DNA of 64,000 bases from an uncultured Prevotellaceae bacterium (GTDB taxonomy: Bacteria; Bacteroidota; Bacteroidia; Bacteroidales; Bacteroidaceae): positions 39,965-103,964 of the forward strand of contig ONDJ01000006.1 of the NCBI GenBank assembly GCA_900316575.1, in the 5' to 3' direction. This document shows, piece by piece, positions 44,451 through 53,601 of the stretch (positions are counted from its first letter, which is position 1; the number at the start of each line of letters is the position of its first letter). The notes under the pieces are model-generated. The model ran no database searches, was not told the DNA's origin, and saw only the letters and a list, made by a program, of their open reading frames with translations. The translations under genes were made by a program, and so were the position numbers.

Positions 44451-44456
44451 TCTTTG
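44449..44456 (+). promoter_or_regulatory. -7 promoter box of the glycosyltransferase gene
   Basis: TATCTTTG matches TAnnTTTG and ends 5 nt before the ATG at 44462, so the leader is extremely short or absent. Confidence 0.6.
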
Positions 44457-44461
44457 CACCT

Positions 44462-45583
44462 ATGAAGATTGCTTTCGACGCTAAACGAGCCTTCCAAAAT
44501 CGCACCGGTTTAGGCAACTATAGCCGCTATGTGCTAAGCATCCTCTGTACCTACCATCGTGACGAGGAATATGTGGCATACGCTCCACGAATGACCGACG
44601 AGCCGCAGATGGAACGCTTGCTCAAGGAGCACGAATGTCTCAAGGCTGCGTTTCCGCGCAAGTGTTTGAACACAGCTCTTTGGCGCATACATGGTATAAG
44701 CCGCGACCTTAAGCGCGATGGCATCGACATCTTTCACGGACTGAGCGGAGAACTTCCCCTGACCATTCACAAGACGGGAATCCGCTCTGTAGTTACCATC
44801 CACGATCTCATATTTCTGCACTTTCCTGAGTACTATTCGCTAATTGATAGGCATATTTATGCTTACAAAATGCGCCGTGCTTGCCAGATGGCCGACAAGA
44901 TCGTGGCCATCAGCGAATGTACCAAGCGAGACATCGTACATTTCTTCGACATCAAGCCCGAAAAAATTGTGGTGGTTTATCAAGGCTGCGACACAGCTTT
45001 TCAAATCTCTGACAAAGGCTCGCTTGATGAGGAGGTTTGCAAGCGTTATGCCCTACCCCATCGCTACATACTCTCGGTAGGGAGCATCGAAGAACGCAAG
45101 AACGCACTTGCGCTTGTTCGCGCTTTGAGCCTTCTTCCTGCTGAGGTTCATTTGGTGCTTGTGGGCAAACGCACACCCTATACCACGCGTGTAGAGTCTG
45201 AAGCGGCGAGGCTTCATGTCGCTGAACGCCTGCACGTGCTCACGAATGTTCCTTTCAGCGACCTGCCCTCCATCTATCGCCAAGCACAAGTCTTTGCTTA
45301 TCCCTCACGCTACGAAGGCTTTGGCATCCCGATACTTGAAGCCCAGCGAAGCGGCCTGCCCGTAGTGGCCGCTACGGGATCGTGCTTAGAGGAAGCTGGC
45401 GGCAAGGGCGCGCTCTATATTCATCCCGACGATGCAGACGCAATGGCCGATGCACTGCAAAGGCTCTTATACGATGAACACTTGCGCAAAGAAACGATGC
45501 GCCTTGGCCAACAGCATCTCGAACAATTCAATGAGCAACAACAAGCCAACCAACTTCACCAGATTTACCAATCACTCCTATAA
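44462..45583 (+). CDS. GT-B glycosyltransferase, family 4 type
   Basis: 373 residues from the ATG at 44462 ([20 protein letters not shown]). The longer frame from 44399 runs through the promoter repeats and is rejected. The C-terminal GT1/GT4 nucleotide-sugar domain shows [12 protein letters not shown], the [15 protein letters not shown] block and the EX7E-like [19 protein letters not shown]. It transfers a sugar, often mannose, in glycan assembly at the cytoplasmic face. manC lies nearby on the same strand. The acceptor is unknown. Confidence 0.92.
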   Translation: MKIAFDAKRAFQNRTGLGNYSRYVLSILCTYHRDEEYVAYAPRMTDEPQMERLLKEHECLKAAFPRKCLNTALWRIHGISRDLKRDGIDIFHGLSGELPLTIHKTGIRSVVTIHDLIFLHFPEYYSLIDRHIYAYKMRRACQMADKIVAISECTKRDIVHFFDIKPEKIVVVYQGCDTAFQISDKGSLDEEVCKRYALPHRYILSVGSIEERKNALALVRALSLLPAEVHLVLVGKRTPYTTRVESEAARLHVAERLHVLTNVPFSDLPSIYRQAQVFAYPSRYEGFGIPILEAQRSGLPVVAATGSCLEEAGGKGALYIHPDDADAMADALQRLLYDEHLRKETMRLGQQHLEQFNEQQQANQLHQIYQSLL

Positions 45584-45593
45584 CAAAACGATC

Positions 45594-46292
45594 ATGAAAC
45601 CTATAACCATCGCTATAGACGGACACAGTTCGTGTGGCAAGAGCACCATGGCAAAATGGCTTGCCACACAGTTGGGATATATCTATGTTGACACCGGAGC
45701 TATGTATCGTGCCGTGACGCTCTTTGCACTCAGACGTGGGCTTCTCACCGATGGCAATCCCGACACCACAGCGCTTGAACGCCTGATGCCTGCGGTGGAA
45801 GTGTCTTTCAGCCTCAACCACAAAACGAAACAGCCTCAGACAATGCTCTGCGGCGAAGTGGTGGAAGACGACATCCGCACCATGGAGGTGTCAGAACACG
45901 TCAGCAAGATAGCCGCCCTTCCCTTCGTGCGTGCTGCCATGACACAACAGCAACAAAAGATGGGCGAACAAGGCGGCATCGTGATGGACGGACGCGACAT
46001 CGGTACAGCGGTGTTTCCCAATGCCGAGCTCAAGGTGTTTGTCACCGCCAGAGCTGAAGTGCGAGCACAGCGACGTTTTGACGAACTCAAGGCCAAAGGC
46101 ATGGAAGCTTCGTTCGAGGAAATACTGCGCAACGTGCAAGAACGCGACTATATCGACTCACACCGCGAAGTTGCCCCCCTGCGTCAGGCCGACGATGCAC
46201 TGCTCCTTGACAATAGCGACCTGACACGAGAAGAACAAAATGCCTGGTTACTCCAACAAGCCACGAATGTCATCAAAGCATCGGAAAACTAA
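45594..46292 (+). CDS. cmk: Cytidylate kinase
   Basis: The frame is open from 45432 inside the previous gene; the ATG at 45594 ([18 protein letters not shown]) gives 232 residues, standard for CMK. P-loop at 9-17, then [10 protein letters not shown] and the [13 protein letters not shown] substrate block, [13 protein letters not shown] and [19 protein letters not shown]. It phosphorylates CMP and dCMP. It follows the glycosyltransferase by 10 nt and precedes ispH by 27 nt; the cmk-ispH pair is common in Bacteroidales. Confidence 0.96.
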   Translation: MKPITIAIDGHSSCGKSTMAKWLATQLGYIYVDTGAMYRAVTLFALRRGLLTDGNPDTTALERLMPAVEVSFSLNHKTKQPQTMLCGEVVEDDIRTMEVSEHVSKIAALPFVRAAMTQQQQKMGEQGGIVMDGRDIGTAVFPNAELKVFVTARAEVRAQRRFDELKAKGMEASFEEILRNVQERDYIDSHREVAPLRQADDALLLDNSDLTREEQNAWLLQQATNVIKASEN

Positions 46293-46319
46293 GCGTAGTT
46301 TTTTTGACACCGCAACACC

Positions 46320-47192
46320 ATGAATAAAGTGCTTAACGTAGAAATAGACAGTGGCAGCGGCTTTTGCTTCGGTGTGACCACAGCCATCAGCAAAGCTGAG
46401 GAAGAACTGGCACGCGGCACCTTGCTCTGCCTGGGCGACATCGTTCACAACAGCGGCGAAACCGAACGATTGTCGAAACTCGGTCTACGCACCATCGGAC
46501 ACGAAGAATTCCGACTCCAAGAGCGTGGCACACGCGTATTGCTCAGAGCACACGGAGAACCCCCTTCAACATACACCACAGCCAAGGAACGCGGCATAGA
46601 AATCATTGATGCCACATGCCCCGTGGTGCTGCAACTGCAACGACGCATTCGGAACGTTTATGAAGAAACGCCCCGTCCGCAAATTGTTATTTACGGCAAG
46701 CGCGGACATGCCGAAGTGTTGGGCCTCGTGGGACAAACCGAAGGCACAGCCGTAGTGGTAGAAACCATAGACGAAGCCAAAGCTCTGCCCATCGATATTG
46801 ACAAGCCACTCTGTCTCTTCTCGCAGACGACCAGATCGCTTGAAGGATTTCACACCGTGTCGGCTCTGCTCAAAGAGCGCATGAGTGACGACACACTCTT
46901 TCGCGTGTTCGACACCGTGTGTCGCCAAGTTTCAGGACGCAGAGCAGGCATAGAACGCTTTGCCGAAATGCACGATGTCATCATCTTCGTTTGCGGCAAA
47001 AAAAGCAGCAACGGGCATGCCCTCTACGAAGCTACCCGAAGCCGCAATCCACGGAGCTATATGGTAGATGCCCCCGAAGCCATTCAGCCCGAGTGGTTTG
47101 AAGGAGTGGGCAGCGTAGGTATCTGCGGAGCCACAAGCACACCCAAGTGGCTCATGCAAGCCTGCAAAGATGCCATACTGCAAAAAGGTTAA
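46320..47192 (+). CDS. ispH: 4-hydroxy-3-methylbut-2-enyl diphosphate reductase
   Basis: 290 residues. Last step of the MEP isoprenoid pathway, giving IPP and DMAPP. The three Fe-S ligands are C16 (GFCFGV), C100 (IDATCPVV) and C201 (DTVCRQ). Substrate-binding VHNSGETERL, RAHGEPPSTY, SQTTRS and CGKKSSNG are present, as is the final GATSTPKWL. It feeds the polyprenyl synthase elsewhere in the window. Confidence 0.97.
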   Translation: MNKVLNVEIDSGSGFCFGVTTAISKAEEELARGTLLCLGDIVHNSGETERLSKLGLRTIGHEEFRLQERGTRVLLRAHGEPPSTYTTAKERGIEIIDATCPVVLQLQRRIRNVYEETPRPQIVIYGKRGHAEVLGLVGQTEGTAVVVETIDEAKALPIDIDKPLCLFSQTTRSLEGFHTVSALLKERMSDDTLFRVFDTVCRQVSGRRAGIERFAEMHDVIIFVCGKKSSNGHALYEATRSRNPRSYMVDAPEAIQPEWFEGVGSVGICGATSTPKWLMQACKDAILQKG

Positions 47193-47290
47193 AGAAGAAA
47201 GGTTAAAGATTAAAGCCCACTGCAGAGTCCTGGGAACACGGGCATCCCACTCGCGAACAAACCGCCGCCTCTTTAACCTTTAGACTATAA
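47186..47290. repeat. GGTTAAAG/CTTTAACC inverted repeats around a REP-like element
   Basis: Two aaaggttaaag words face ctttaaccttt, enclosing gcagagtcctgggaacacgggcatcccactcgcg, a diverged copy of the dispersed REP-like element. It occupies the gap between ispH and the kinase-like gene. Confidence 0.55.
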
Positions 47291-47306
47291 ACGCTAATCT
47301 TTTCAG

Positions 47307-48026
47307 ATGAAAATCATCCTTAACCCCAAGTTCCAGCACCTTAGCAACTTCTTGGAACATTTAGAAGAACACTTCCCCAAGGGTCAACTCGTGCAAGATA
47401 GTTTCAACGAAATACGTCTGCTCCAAGCCGATGGGCTCACACTCAGTGTGAAACGATACGGACATTCTTTCAAGCGCCGCCTGAAATTCTACAAAACGGC
47501 GAAAGGCAAACGCGCTTTTATTTCTCAGCGCTACCTGCGCGAACGTGGCTACGATAGTCCAGAGCCAGTAGCCTTTGTGCGCTATCGCAAAAACATGGTC
47601 ACACAAAGCGCTTACCTCGTCACCGTGCGTAGCCAACTCAGATACGACCTCATGCAATTAGCATCCTTCAGCGAAGACGAACAACAAGAAATAATCCATG
47701 CTCTGGCAGCTTACACCGTACGGCTTCATGAAGACGGATTTATTCATCACAACTTCAAGGCTAAGCACGTGCTCTTTGACAAAAACGAAAACGGTAGTTG
47801 GTCGTTCGCGTTGATTGATGTAAACCGCGTGCACCGCCACCATCACAGTGTCCGAACAGAACGCGGCCTGAAGAATTTTGAACGTTTGATACTACCCGAA
47901 GGCCTCCTCGAACAACTTGTTCGCGAATACGCCCGTCTGCGCCACTACGACGAAGACCAAGCATGGAACTACGTTCAGGTTGCTCACCAAGCCTATCAAG
48001 ACAAAGTGCGCAAGCGTGGGCGATAA
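47307..48026 (+). CDS. InaA/Kdo-kinase-like protein with altered catalytic Asp
   Basis: 239 residues, soluble, with the layout of the lipopolysaccharide-kinase (InaA/WaaP) family: a basic N-terminal lobe (LSVKRYGHSFKRRLKFYK), then RLHEDGFIHHNFKAKHVLF, then FALIDVNRVHRH. In the family the catalytic loop is H-G-D; here it reads HHN (147-149), with Asn in place of the catalytic Asp, while the metal-binding Asp171 (LIDVNR) is kept. This could be a reduced-activity kinase or a pseudokinase, or a lineage-specific variant. Likely role in lipid A or core modification. Confidence 0.75.
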   Translation: MKIILNPKFQHLSNFLEHLEEHFPKGQLVQDSFNEIRLLQADGLTLSVKRYGHSFKRRLKFYKTAKGKRAFISQRYLRERGYDSPEPVAFVRYRKNMVTQSAYLVTVRSQLRYDLMQLASFSEDEQQEIIHALAAYTVRLHEDGFIHHNFKAKHVLFDKNENGSWSFALIDVNRVHRHHHSVRTERGLKNFERLILPEGLLEQLVREYARLRHYDEDQAWNYVQVAHQAYQDKVRKRGR

Positions 48027-48090
48027 AGCATACGGAAAGACCTACAAAAACAAGTCAGTCACACTACTTGCGCTTTAACATTAACCCATC

Positions 48091-48126
48091 AAAAAGCCCG
48101 CCCCTCAATCAAATGAGGAGCGGGCT
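48091..48126. terminator. Bidirectional terminator between the kinase-like gene and pckA
   Basis: 13-bp arms agcccgcccctca / tgaggagcgggct with one mismatch and a 6-nt loop. The minus strand ends in a run of Us (aaaaa at 48091-48095), serving pckA. Confidence 0.8.
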
Positions 48127-48174
48127 ACTTTCTATTATTGATTACTGCCTCAAGGGGGGCAGCGTGTCAACTGC

Positions 48175-49788
48175 TTAGAGCTGAGGACCAGCGGCTACGA
48201 GTGCCTTACCAGCTTCGTTGCCTTCGTACTTCTTGAAGTTCTTGATGAAACGACCAGCGAGGTCCTTGGCCTTCTCTTCCCATACGCTGGCATCAGCGTA
48301 GGTGTCGCGAGGATCGAGGATAGCGGGATCAACACCAGGAAGAGCCGTGGGCACTTCGAAGTCGAAGTAAGGAATCTTCTTCGTAGGAGCGGTCTTGATG
48401 CTACCGTCGAGGATAGCGTCAATGATGCCGCGCGTATCTTTGATAGAGATGCGCTTGCCAGTACCGTTCCAACCCGTGTTAACGAGGTAAGCCTTAGCAC
48501 CGCTCTTTTCCATCTTCTTCACGAGTTCTTCAGCATACTTTGTGGGGTGAAGCTCAAGGAAGGCCTGACCGAAGCAAGCTGAGAAAGTAGGTGTGGGCTC
48601 GGTGATACCGCGCTCGGTGCCTGCAAGTTTAGCGGTGAAGCCGCTGAGGAAGTAGTACTTGGTCTGCTCGGGGGTGAGGATGCTCACGGGAGGCAAAACG
48701 CCGAAAGCGTCGGCACTGAGGAAGATAACGTTCTGAGCGTCGGGACCTGCGCTGACAGGGTTCACGTTCTTCACAATCTTCTCGATGTGCTCAATGGGAT
48801 AGCTTACGCGGGTGTTCTCGGTGACGCTCTTGTCGGCGAAGTCAATCTTTCCGTTTTCGTCAACGGTTACGTTCTCCAAGAGAGCGTTGCGCTTAATGGC
48901 GTTGTAGATATCGGGTTCGCTTTCCTTGTCAAGGTTGATAACCTTAGCGTAGCAACCGCCTTCGAAGTTGAAGACACCATTGTCGTCCCAGCCGTGCTCG
49001 TCGTCGCCAATGAGCAGACGCTTGGGGTCGGTTGAGAGCGTGGTCTTACCCGTGCCGCTCAGACCGAAGAAGATGGCTGTGTTCTTACCGTCCATATCGG
49101 TGTTGGCAGAGCAGTGCATAGCAGCAATACCCTTGAGAGGGAGGAAGTAGTTCATCATTGAGAACAAGCCCTTCTTCATCTCGCCACCATACCAAGTGTT
49201 GATGATTACTTGTTCCTTCGTTGTGGTGTTGAAAGCTACGCAAGTTTCGCTGTTCAGACCAAGCTCTTTGTAGTTCTCAACCTTAGCCTTGCTGGCGTTG
49301 TAAACAATGAAGTCGGGCACGAAGTTAGCGAGTTCCTCTTCGCTGGGACGGATAAACATGTTGGTCACGAAGTGAGCCTGCCAAGCTACTTCAACAATGA
49401 AGCGAACGGCAAGGCGCGTATCTTTGTTGGCACCACAGAAAGCGTCAACCACGTAGAGATCCTTGTTGCTAAGCTCTTTCTTAGCAATATCTTTAACGGT
49501 AGCCCAAACTTCTTCGCTCATGGGGTGGTTGTCGTTCTTGTATTCCTCAGTGGTCCACCATACGTTGTCCTTAGAGTTCTCATCCATGACAATGTATTTG
49601 TCCTTGGGGCTGCGGCCAGTGTAGATACCGGTCATTACGTTCACTGCACCAAGTTCGGTAACCTGGCCCTTGTCAAAACCGGTAAGGCCTGCCTTTGTCT
49701 CCTCTTCGAAGAGGCGTTCGTAACTGGGGTTGTGGGCAATCACGGTAGCACCGGTGATGCCATACTTTGTCAGATCTAATGCTGCCAT
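48175..49788 (-). CDS. pckA: ATP-dependent phosphoenolpyruvate carboxykinase
   Basis: 537 residues. Interconverts oxaloacetate and PEP with ATP/ADP; in Bacteroidales it mainly fixes CO2 on the fumarate/succinate route. Motifs: TGRSPKDKY (57-65), [13 protein letters not shown]-loop GLSGTGKT (242-249), metal-binding GDDEHGWDD (261-269), [10 protein letters not shown] and VSYPIEHI. All are intact. The leader is about 105 nt from a TAnnTTTG box and contains a small hairpin. Confidence 0.97.
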   Translation of the reverse strand: MAALDLTKYGITGATVIAHNPSYERLFEEETKAGLTGFDKGQVTELGAVNVMTGIYTGRSPKDKYIVMDENSKDNVWWTTEEYKNDNHPMSEEVWATVKDIAKKELSNKDLYVVDAFCGANKDTRLAVRFIVEVAWQAHFVTNMFIRPSEEELANFVPDFIVYNASKAKVENYKELGLNSETCVAFNTTTKEQVIINTWYGGEMKKGLFSMMNYFLPLKGIAAMHCSANTDMDGKNTAIFFGLSGTGKTTLSTDPKRLLIGDDEHGWDDNGVFNFEGGCYAKVINLDKESEPDIYNAIKRNALLENVTVDENGKIDFADKSVTENTRVSYPIEHIEKIVKNVNPVSAGPDAQNVIFLSADAFGVLPPVSILTPEQTKYYFLSGFTAKLAGTERGITEPTPTFSACFGQAFLELHPTKYAEELVKKMEKSGAKAYLVNTGWNGTGKRISIKDTRGIIDAILDGSIKTAPTKKIPYFDFEVPTALPGVDPAILDPRDTYADASVWEEKAKDLAGRFIKNFKKYEGNEAGKALVAAGPQL

Positions 49789-49898
49789 AGTTTTTATTAA
49801 AAGATTAAGTTTTTGAATTGTTCTTTGTTTTGTTTTACTTGCTGTGTGACGAGAAGTACTTCACGTGCTGCAGTGAAGCCCCTCGCAGAATTGCACCG

Positions 49899-49906
49899 CA
49901 AATTTA
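49899..49906 (-). promoter_or_regulatory. -7 promoter box of pckA
   Basis: Minus-strand TAAATTTG followed by CGG. The ~105-nt leader that follows holds a cttcac/gtgaag stem near 49860-49878, which could be a regulatory hairpin. Confidence 0.6.
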
Positions 49907-49990
49907 CGAAAAAGGACTTCGCAACCAAGACTTTAGGAAAATAGTTTCGCGCTTAACGATTTTTTGAACAGCTTTTTGCTTTTTCGGTAG

Positions 49991-50227
49991 GCCAATGTAG
50001 CAAATGGGAGCAAGACGCTTGATACAAGAACTATAGAAGTGTTCACCCACGCCCTCAACTACAACCTCACGCAGCAACGCGCCGAAGCCCTGCGCGACTA
50101 CCTCGTCCAACACGGCATAGGCGCAAGACGCATCGGACAAGTCGTAGGAAAAGGCAAAGACCTCAACCTCAGCGGCGAAGATGCACTAAGCGTCAAAGCC
50201 CGCCGCGCCGAAGCCATCACACGCTAA
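49991..50227 (+). pseudogene. C-terminal fragment of an OmpA-like domain
   Basis: The open frame reads THALNYNLTQQRAEALRDYL, then GIGARRIGQVVGKGKD and VKARRAEAIT, the C-terminal half of an OmpA peptidoglycan-binding domain (normally about 110 residues after a barrel). The first half of the domain, signal peptide and barrel are missing, and a stop (49988-49990) closes the frame upstream. It is a relic of a larger gene, probably truncated by a deletion next to the pckA promoter. Confidence 0.7.
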
Positions 50228-50269
50228 CAGCGGCCTTTACCTTTCAAATACGAACAGCGACAACACAAA

Positions 50270-50301
50270 AGCAGCCCCAGACTTCAGCGTCTGGAGCTGC
50301 T
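50270..50301. terminator. Terminator hairpin
   Basis: Arms agcagccccagac / gtctggagctgct with one mismatch, 6-nt loop, T-run on the plus side (tttt) and A-run before it (aaaa), so it can stop transcription from both sides, including that of the small minus-strand gene. Confidence 0.75.
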
Positions 50302-50328
50302 TTTTCGAATGTCTCAAGTACCTGCCTT

Positions 50329-50360
50329 GCCGCAGAGCCCTGGGAGCGCAGGCGTCACTA
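50329..50360 (+). repeat. REP-like element, partial
   Basis: gccgcagagccctgggagcgcaggcgtc matches the left part of the dispersed GC-rich element seen at 47.2 and 63.3 kb; the right palindrome arm is missing. Confidence 0.5.
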
Positions 50361-50380
50361 AGCTAATACTCTCAGGGAGC

Positions 50381-50557
50381 CTATTCCCAGATCCTGCGTT
50401 TGGGACAAAGGGCTTCTTCTGGGGTATGCTCTTCTTCGTACAGTTTCGTGTTGGTCTGCTCTGCGGTCGTTGTGCCGAGAGAGTTGAGCAGCAGAGCGTG
50501 CTTGAGAACCAAGCAGGCAGCCTCTGCCGCTGGCTTTTCATATGGTTTCTTTGTCAT
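50381..50557 (-). CDS. Small Bacteroidales peptide, 58 residues
   Basis: MTKKPYEKPAAEAACLVLKH starts the frame, which ends CPKRRIWE. The pattern is K-K-x-Y-x-x-P-near the start, a middle hydrophobic-Leu stretch (ALLLNSLGTT), then an acidic stretch and an RR-x-W-E end. It resembles short uncharacterised Prevotella/Bacteroides proteins that often sit beside surface-protein genes. It lies 165 nt downstream of the BspA-like gene on the same strand. No signal peptide is clear. Function unknown; possibly a secreted or modified peptide. Confidence 0.6.
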   Translation of the reverse strand: MTKKPYEKPAAEAACLVLKHALLLNSLGTTTAEQTNTKLYEEEHTPEEALCPKRRIWE

Positions 50558-50684
50558 AGCAAACTTGTTATTTAGAATGGTAAATGCTTAGAACCACGAA
50601 GGGCACGAAAAGAGTCAAATGAACACGAAGACTCTATCGCGTTAGTGACCCTGTGGTCTTCTTTGTCGCCTTTTCTATCCACTC

Positions 50685-50709
50685 CCCTCTCGCCCTTTAG
50701 GGGAGAGGG
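50685..50709. repeat. ccctctc/gagaggg hairpin after the BspA-like gene
   Basis: ccctctcgccctttaggggagaggg forms a 7-bp outer stem plus an inner ccc/ggg. It begins 14 nt beyond the BspA-like stop. There is no U-run, so termination is uncertain; it may be another dispersed palindrome. Confidence 0.45.
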
Positions 50710-50722
50710 AGGGAGGGGCTGT

Positions 50723-53407
50723 TTACTTAGCAATCACTTTCTTTCCGCCAACGATGTAGATACCGCCATGTTGCATGGTGCCGTTGACGCGGCGTCCTTG
50801 CAGGTCGAAGATAGCGGGAGCGGTTTCGTCGTCGGAGGACGTGTAGAGATATTGTATGTCGGTAGTTTGTCCGTATTCGTCCTCGAAACGTAGCATCATG
50901 GGGCGCGTAGCGGAAAGGTTGGAGGGCAGTTGCAGATAAGCCTTATTGGCCGCCAGCGTACCACCGCCGCTCGCCACCTTGTAGAACCCGATACCTTTAG
51001 AACCATTCGCCAGGATGTAGTTCGTCATGTCGCCCTCTGTCTGGTTGAGCGTGATGGGCGATGTGGTGCCTTTGAGGAGGTTCGTGAGGTAGGCACTAAC
51101 TTTCTGCTTCGGCACTTCATACACGCCCGGTGTTCCGCGGAGTACGATTCCAGTATTAGCGGGAACATAGTTGACCCGCGTCAGCGTAACTTCACCAGAA
51201 GCATACCCCGTAGCAGTATATGCCTCCAATCCTTCCACGTTGGAGAAATCCAGGCCTGAGGCATCACAGTATGTACCCATGGTGTTGTTTAGCGTGATGA
51301 CTGAATTCTCCCTTTCCACTATGTTTTTAAAGCGACTCCAAGGTTCTGTATTCTCATAGAGCGCTTTTGTCCCTGCAGGCACATAAAGTGTTGCAGATGT
51401 GGGTACATCATCTAACATAGAACTGCCATAAGTACAATTCGTAGGGTCGTCCCAACTTAGGATGATGCTCGTTAGGCCGGTGCAGTCATAGAACGCACGT
51501 TCTCCAATGCTGGTGACGGAATTGGGGATGGTGATGCTCGTTAGGCCGGTGCAGTCACAGAACGCATAGCCTCCAATGCTCGTGACGGACGAGGGGATGG
51601 TTATGCTCGTTAAGCCAGTGCAGCCATAGAACGCATCGTTTCCAATGCTCGTGACGGACGAGGGGATGGTTATGCTCGTTAAGCCTGTGCAGCCAGAGAA
51701 CGCACTGCTGTAGATGCTCGTGACCGACGAGGGGATGGTGATGCTCGTTAAGCCAGTGCAGCCACGGAACGCCTGGGACCCGATGGTAGTGACGGAATTG
51801 GGGATGGTGATGCTCGTAAGGCCTGAGCAGCCCATGAACGCCCAGCCTCCAATGGTCGTGACGGACGAGGGGATGGTGATGCTCGTTAAGCTAGTGCAGA
51901 CAGAGAACGCATAGTCTCCGATGCTCGTGACGGACGAGGGGATGGTAATGCTCGTTAAGCCTGTGCAGCCAGAGAACGCACTCTCTCCAATGCTCCTGAC
52001 GGACGAGGGGATGGTGGTTGTTTTGCAGCCTGCAACGAGGGTATTGCTTGCTGTTTCTATTATGGCATTACAGTTGTCGCGAGAGTCGTATTTCGTGTTG
52101 CCTGCTTCTACCTTGATGCTCGTTAAGCCAGTGCAGCCAGCGAACGCACCGCTTCCGATACTCGTGACGGACGAGGGGATGGTGATGCTCGTCAGGCCGG
52201 AGCAGCCATAGAACGTACGTTCTCCAATGCTCGTGATGGACGAGGGGATGGTGACGCTCGTTAGACCGCTGCAGTTATAAAACGCATAGCTCCCGATGCT
52301 TTGTATCTCATCGCCGAGTATATACTCTTTCACTTGGTTTCCGAAAATTGAAGATAGTGAGGATGAAGACGTATAGGTTTTGGAAGCTATCGTATTACTA
52401 TTAAGAGTCACGCTCGTTAAGCCAGTGCAGCCAGAGAACGCACTCTCTCCAATGCTCGTGACGGACGAGGGGATGGTGATGCTCGTTAAGCCAGTGCAGC
52501 CATTGAACGCATTCTTTCCAATGCTCGTGACGGACGAGGGGATGGTCACGCTCGTTAAGCCAGTGCAGACAGAGAACGCCCACTCTCCAATGCTGGTGAC
52601 GGAATTGGGGATGGTGATGCTCGTTAGGCCAGTGCAGCCATAGAACGCAGTGACTCCAATGCTCGTGACGGACGAGGGGATGGTGATGCTCGTTAAGCCA
52701 GTGCAGCCACGGAACGCAGCGCTTCCGATGCTCGTGACGGACGAAGGGATGGTAGTTGTTTTGCAGCCTGCAACGAGGGTTTTGCTTGCTGTTTCTATTA
52801 TAGCATTGCAGTTGTTGCGAGAGTCATATTTCGTGTTTCCGGCTTCTACCTTGATGCTTGTTAAGCCAGTGCAGCCAGAGAACGCACCGATTCCGATGCT
52901 CGTGACGGACGAGGGGATGGTTATGCTCGTTAAGCCTGTGCAGCCAGAGAACGCATAGATACTTATTTTCGTAACGGAATTGGGTATATTGACGCTCGTT
53001 AAGCCAGTGCATTTTTCGAACGCATAGTTACTTATTTTCGTAACGGAATTGGGTATATTGACGCTCGTTAAGCCAGTGCAGCCATAGAACGCATCGTCTC
53101 CTATGCTCGTGACGGACGAGGGGATGGTGATGCTCGTTAAGCCAGTGCAGTTATAGAACGCATAGTTTCCAATGCTCGTGACGGAGTATGTCGTGCCGCC
53201 ATAGGTGACTGAGGCGGGGATGGTGATGCCGCCCGTGTAAGCCGTAGAAGATGGATTATAATCACTTGAACTACCCGTATAGGTCACGCTTGCGGTCCCT
53301 GTGCGGGAATTAAGTTCGTAATGTATCCCGTCTATCTCCGTGCCAGCTGCCCACGAGCTGAGGGCGAGGAGGAGGGCGGTGAGGGTGAGGAATAATCTTG
53401 TTTTCAT
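50723..53407 (-). CDS. BspA-like leucine-rich-repeat surface protein with sorting tail
   Basis: 894 residues. A signal peptide ([17 protein letters not shown]) is followed by about two dozen 23-residue LRR_5 repeats ([17 protein letters not shown]) from about residue 75 to 665. They are interrupted twice by a longer [16 protein letters not shown] block and once by a unique Ser-rich segment. A C-terminal region ends in [11 protein letters not shown] and [14 protein letters not shown], a T9SS-type sorting tail common in Prevotella. BspA-type proteins bind host matrix and other bacteria. The near-identical 69-bp DNA repeats make copy-number change likely and create many spurious frames on the other strand. 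Confidence 0.92.
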   Translation of the reverse strand: MKTRLFLTLTALLLALSSWAAGTEIDGIHYELNSRTGTASVTYTGSSSDYNPSSTAYTGGITIPASVTYGGTTYSVTSIGNYAFYNCTGLTSITIPSSVTSIGDDAFYGCTGLTSVNIPNSVTKISNYAFEKCTGLTSVNIPNSVTKISIYAFSGCTGLTSITIPSSVTSIGIGAFSGCTGLTSIKVEAGNTKYDSRNNCNAIIETASKTLVAGCKTTTIPSSVTSIGSAAFRGCTGLTSITIPSSVTSIGVTAFYGCTGLTSITIPNSVTSIGEWAFSVCTGLTSVTIPSSVTSIGKNAFNGCTGLTSITIPSSVTSIGESAFSGCTGLTSVTLNSNTIASKTYTSSSSLSSIFGNQVKEYILGDEIQSIGSYAFYNCSGLTSVTIPSSITSIGERTFYGCSGLTSITIPSSVTSIGSGAFAGCTGLTSIKVEAGNTKYDSRDNCNAIIETASNTLVAGCKTTTIPSSVRSIGESAFSGCTGLTSITIPSSVTSIGDYAFSVCTSLTSITIPSSVTTIGGWAFMGCSGLTSITIPNSVTTIGSQAFRGCTGLTSITIPSSVTSIYSSAFSGCTGLTSITIPSSVTSIGNDAFYGCTGLTSITIPSSVTSIGGYAFCDCTGLTSITIPNSVTSIGERAFYDCTGLTSIILSWDDPTNCTYGSSMLDDVPTSATLYVPAGTKALYENTEPWSRFKNIVERENSVITLNNTMGTYCDASGLDFSNVEGLEAYTATGYASGEVTLTRVNYVPANTGIVLRGTPGVYEVPKQKVSAYLTNLLKGTTSPITLNQTEGDMTNYILANGSKGIGFYKVASGGGTLAANKAYLQLPSNLSATRPMMLRFEDEYGQTTDIQYLYTSSDDETAPAIFDLQGRRVNGTMQHGGIYIVGGKKVIAK

Positions 53408-53452
53408 GTGTTGTTTTGGTTGTTTTTGTTGGTTGAATTTGTGTTGAGATGC

Positions 53453-53601
53453 CGTAAGTGCGGCTTACGGCCTCCGTAAGTAGTACTTACGGGGCTCGTA
53501 AGTACTACTTACGAATTTGATGCGCTGCAGGGCAGCAAACAGGAAGTTATACTTCCTCGGCGAGGAAGGTGCACTTCCTGGGCTCGGAAGGTGCACTTCC
53601 T
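53453..53601. repeat. Two palindrome arrays at 22-bp spacing (arrays B and C)
   Basis: Array B: CGTAAGTnnnACTTACG-type palindromes start at 53453, 53475 and 53497, exactly 22 bp apart (the first is imperfect). Array C: AGGAAGnnnnnCTTCCT-type palindromes start at 53541, 53563 and 53585, again 22 bp apart. They lie 46-194 bp upstream of the BspA-like start codon. No ORF uses them. Confidence 0.85.

Noticed and set aside
51714-52958. Several repetitive plus-strand frames rich in [17 protein letters not shown]
   Set aside because: Antisense translation of the 69-bp LRR repeats of the BspA-like gene.
50723-53407. CRISPR-like regular repeats
   Set aside because: The repeats are in-frame 23-residue LRR units without unique spacers, inside one coding sequence.
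53453-53601. CRISPR array
   Set aside because: Units are 17-bp palindromes with 5-bp spacers, far too short, and no cas gene is present.
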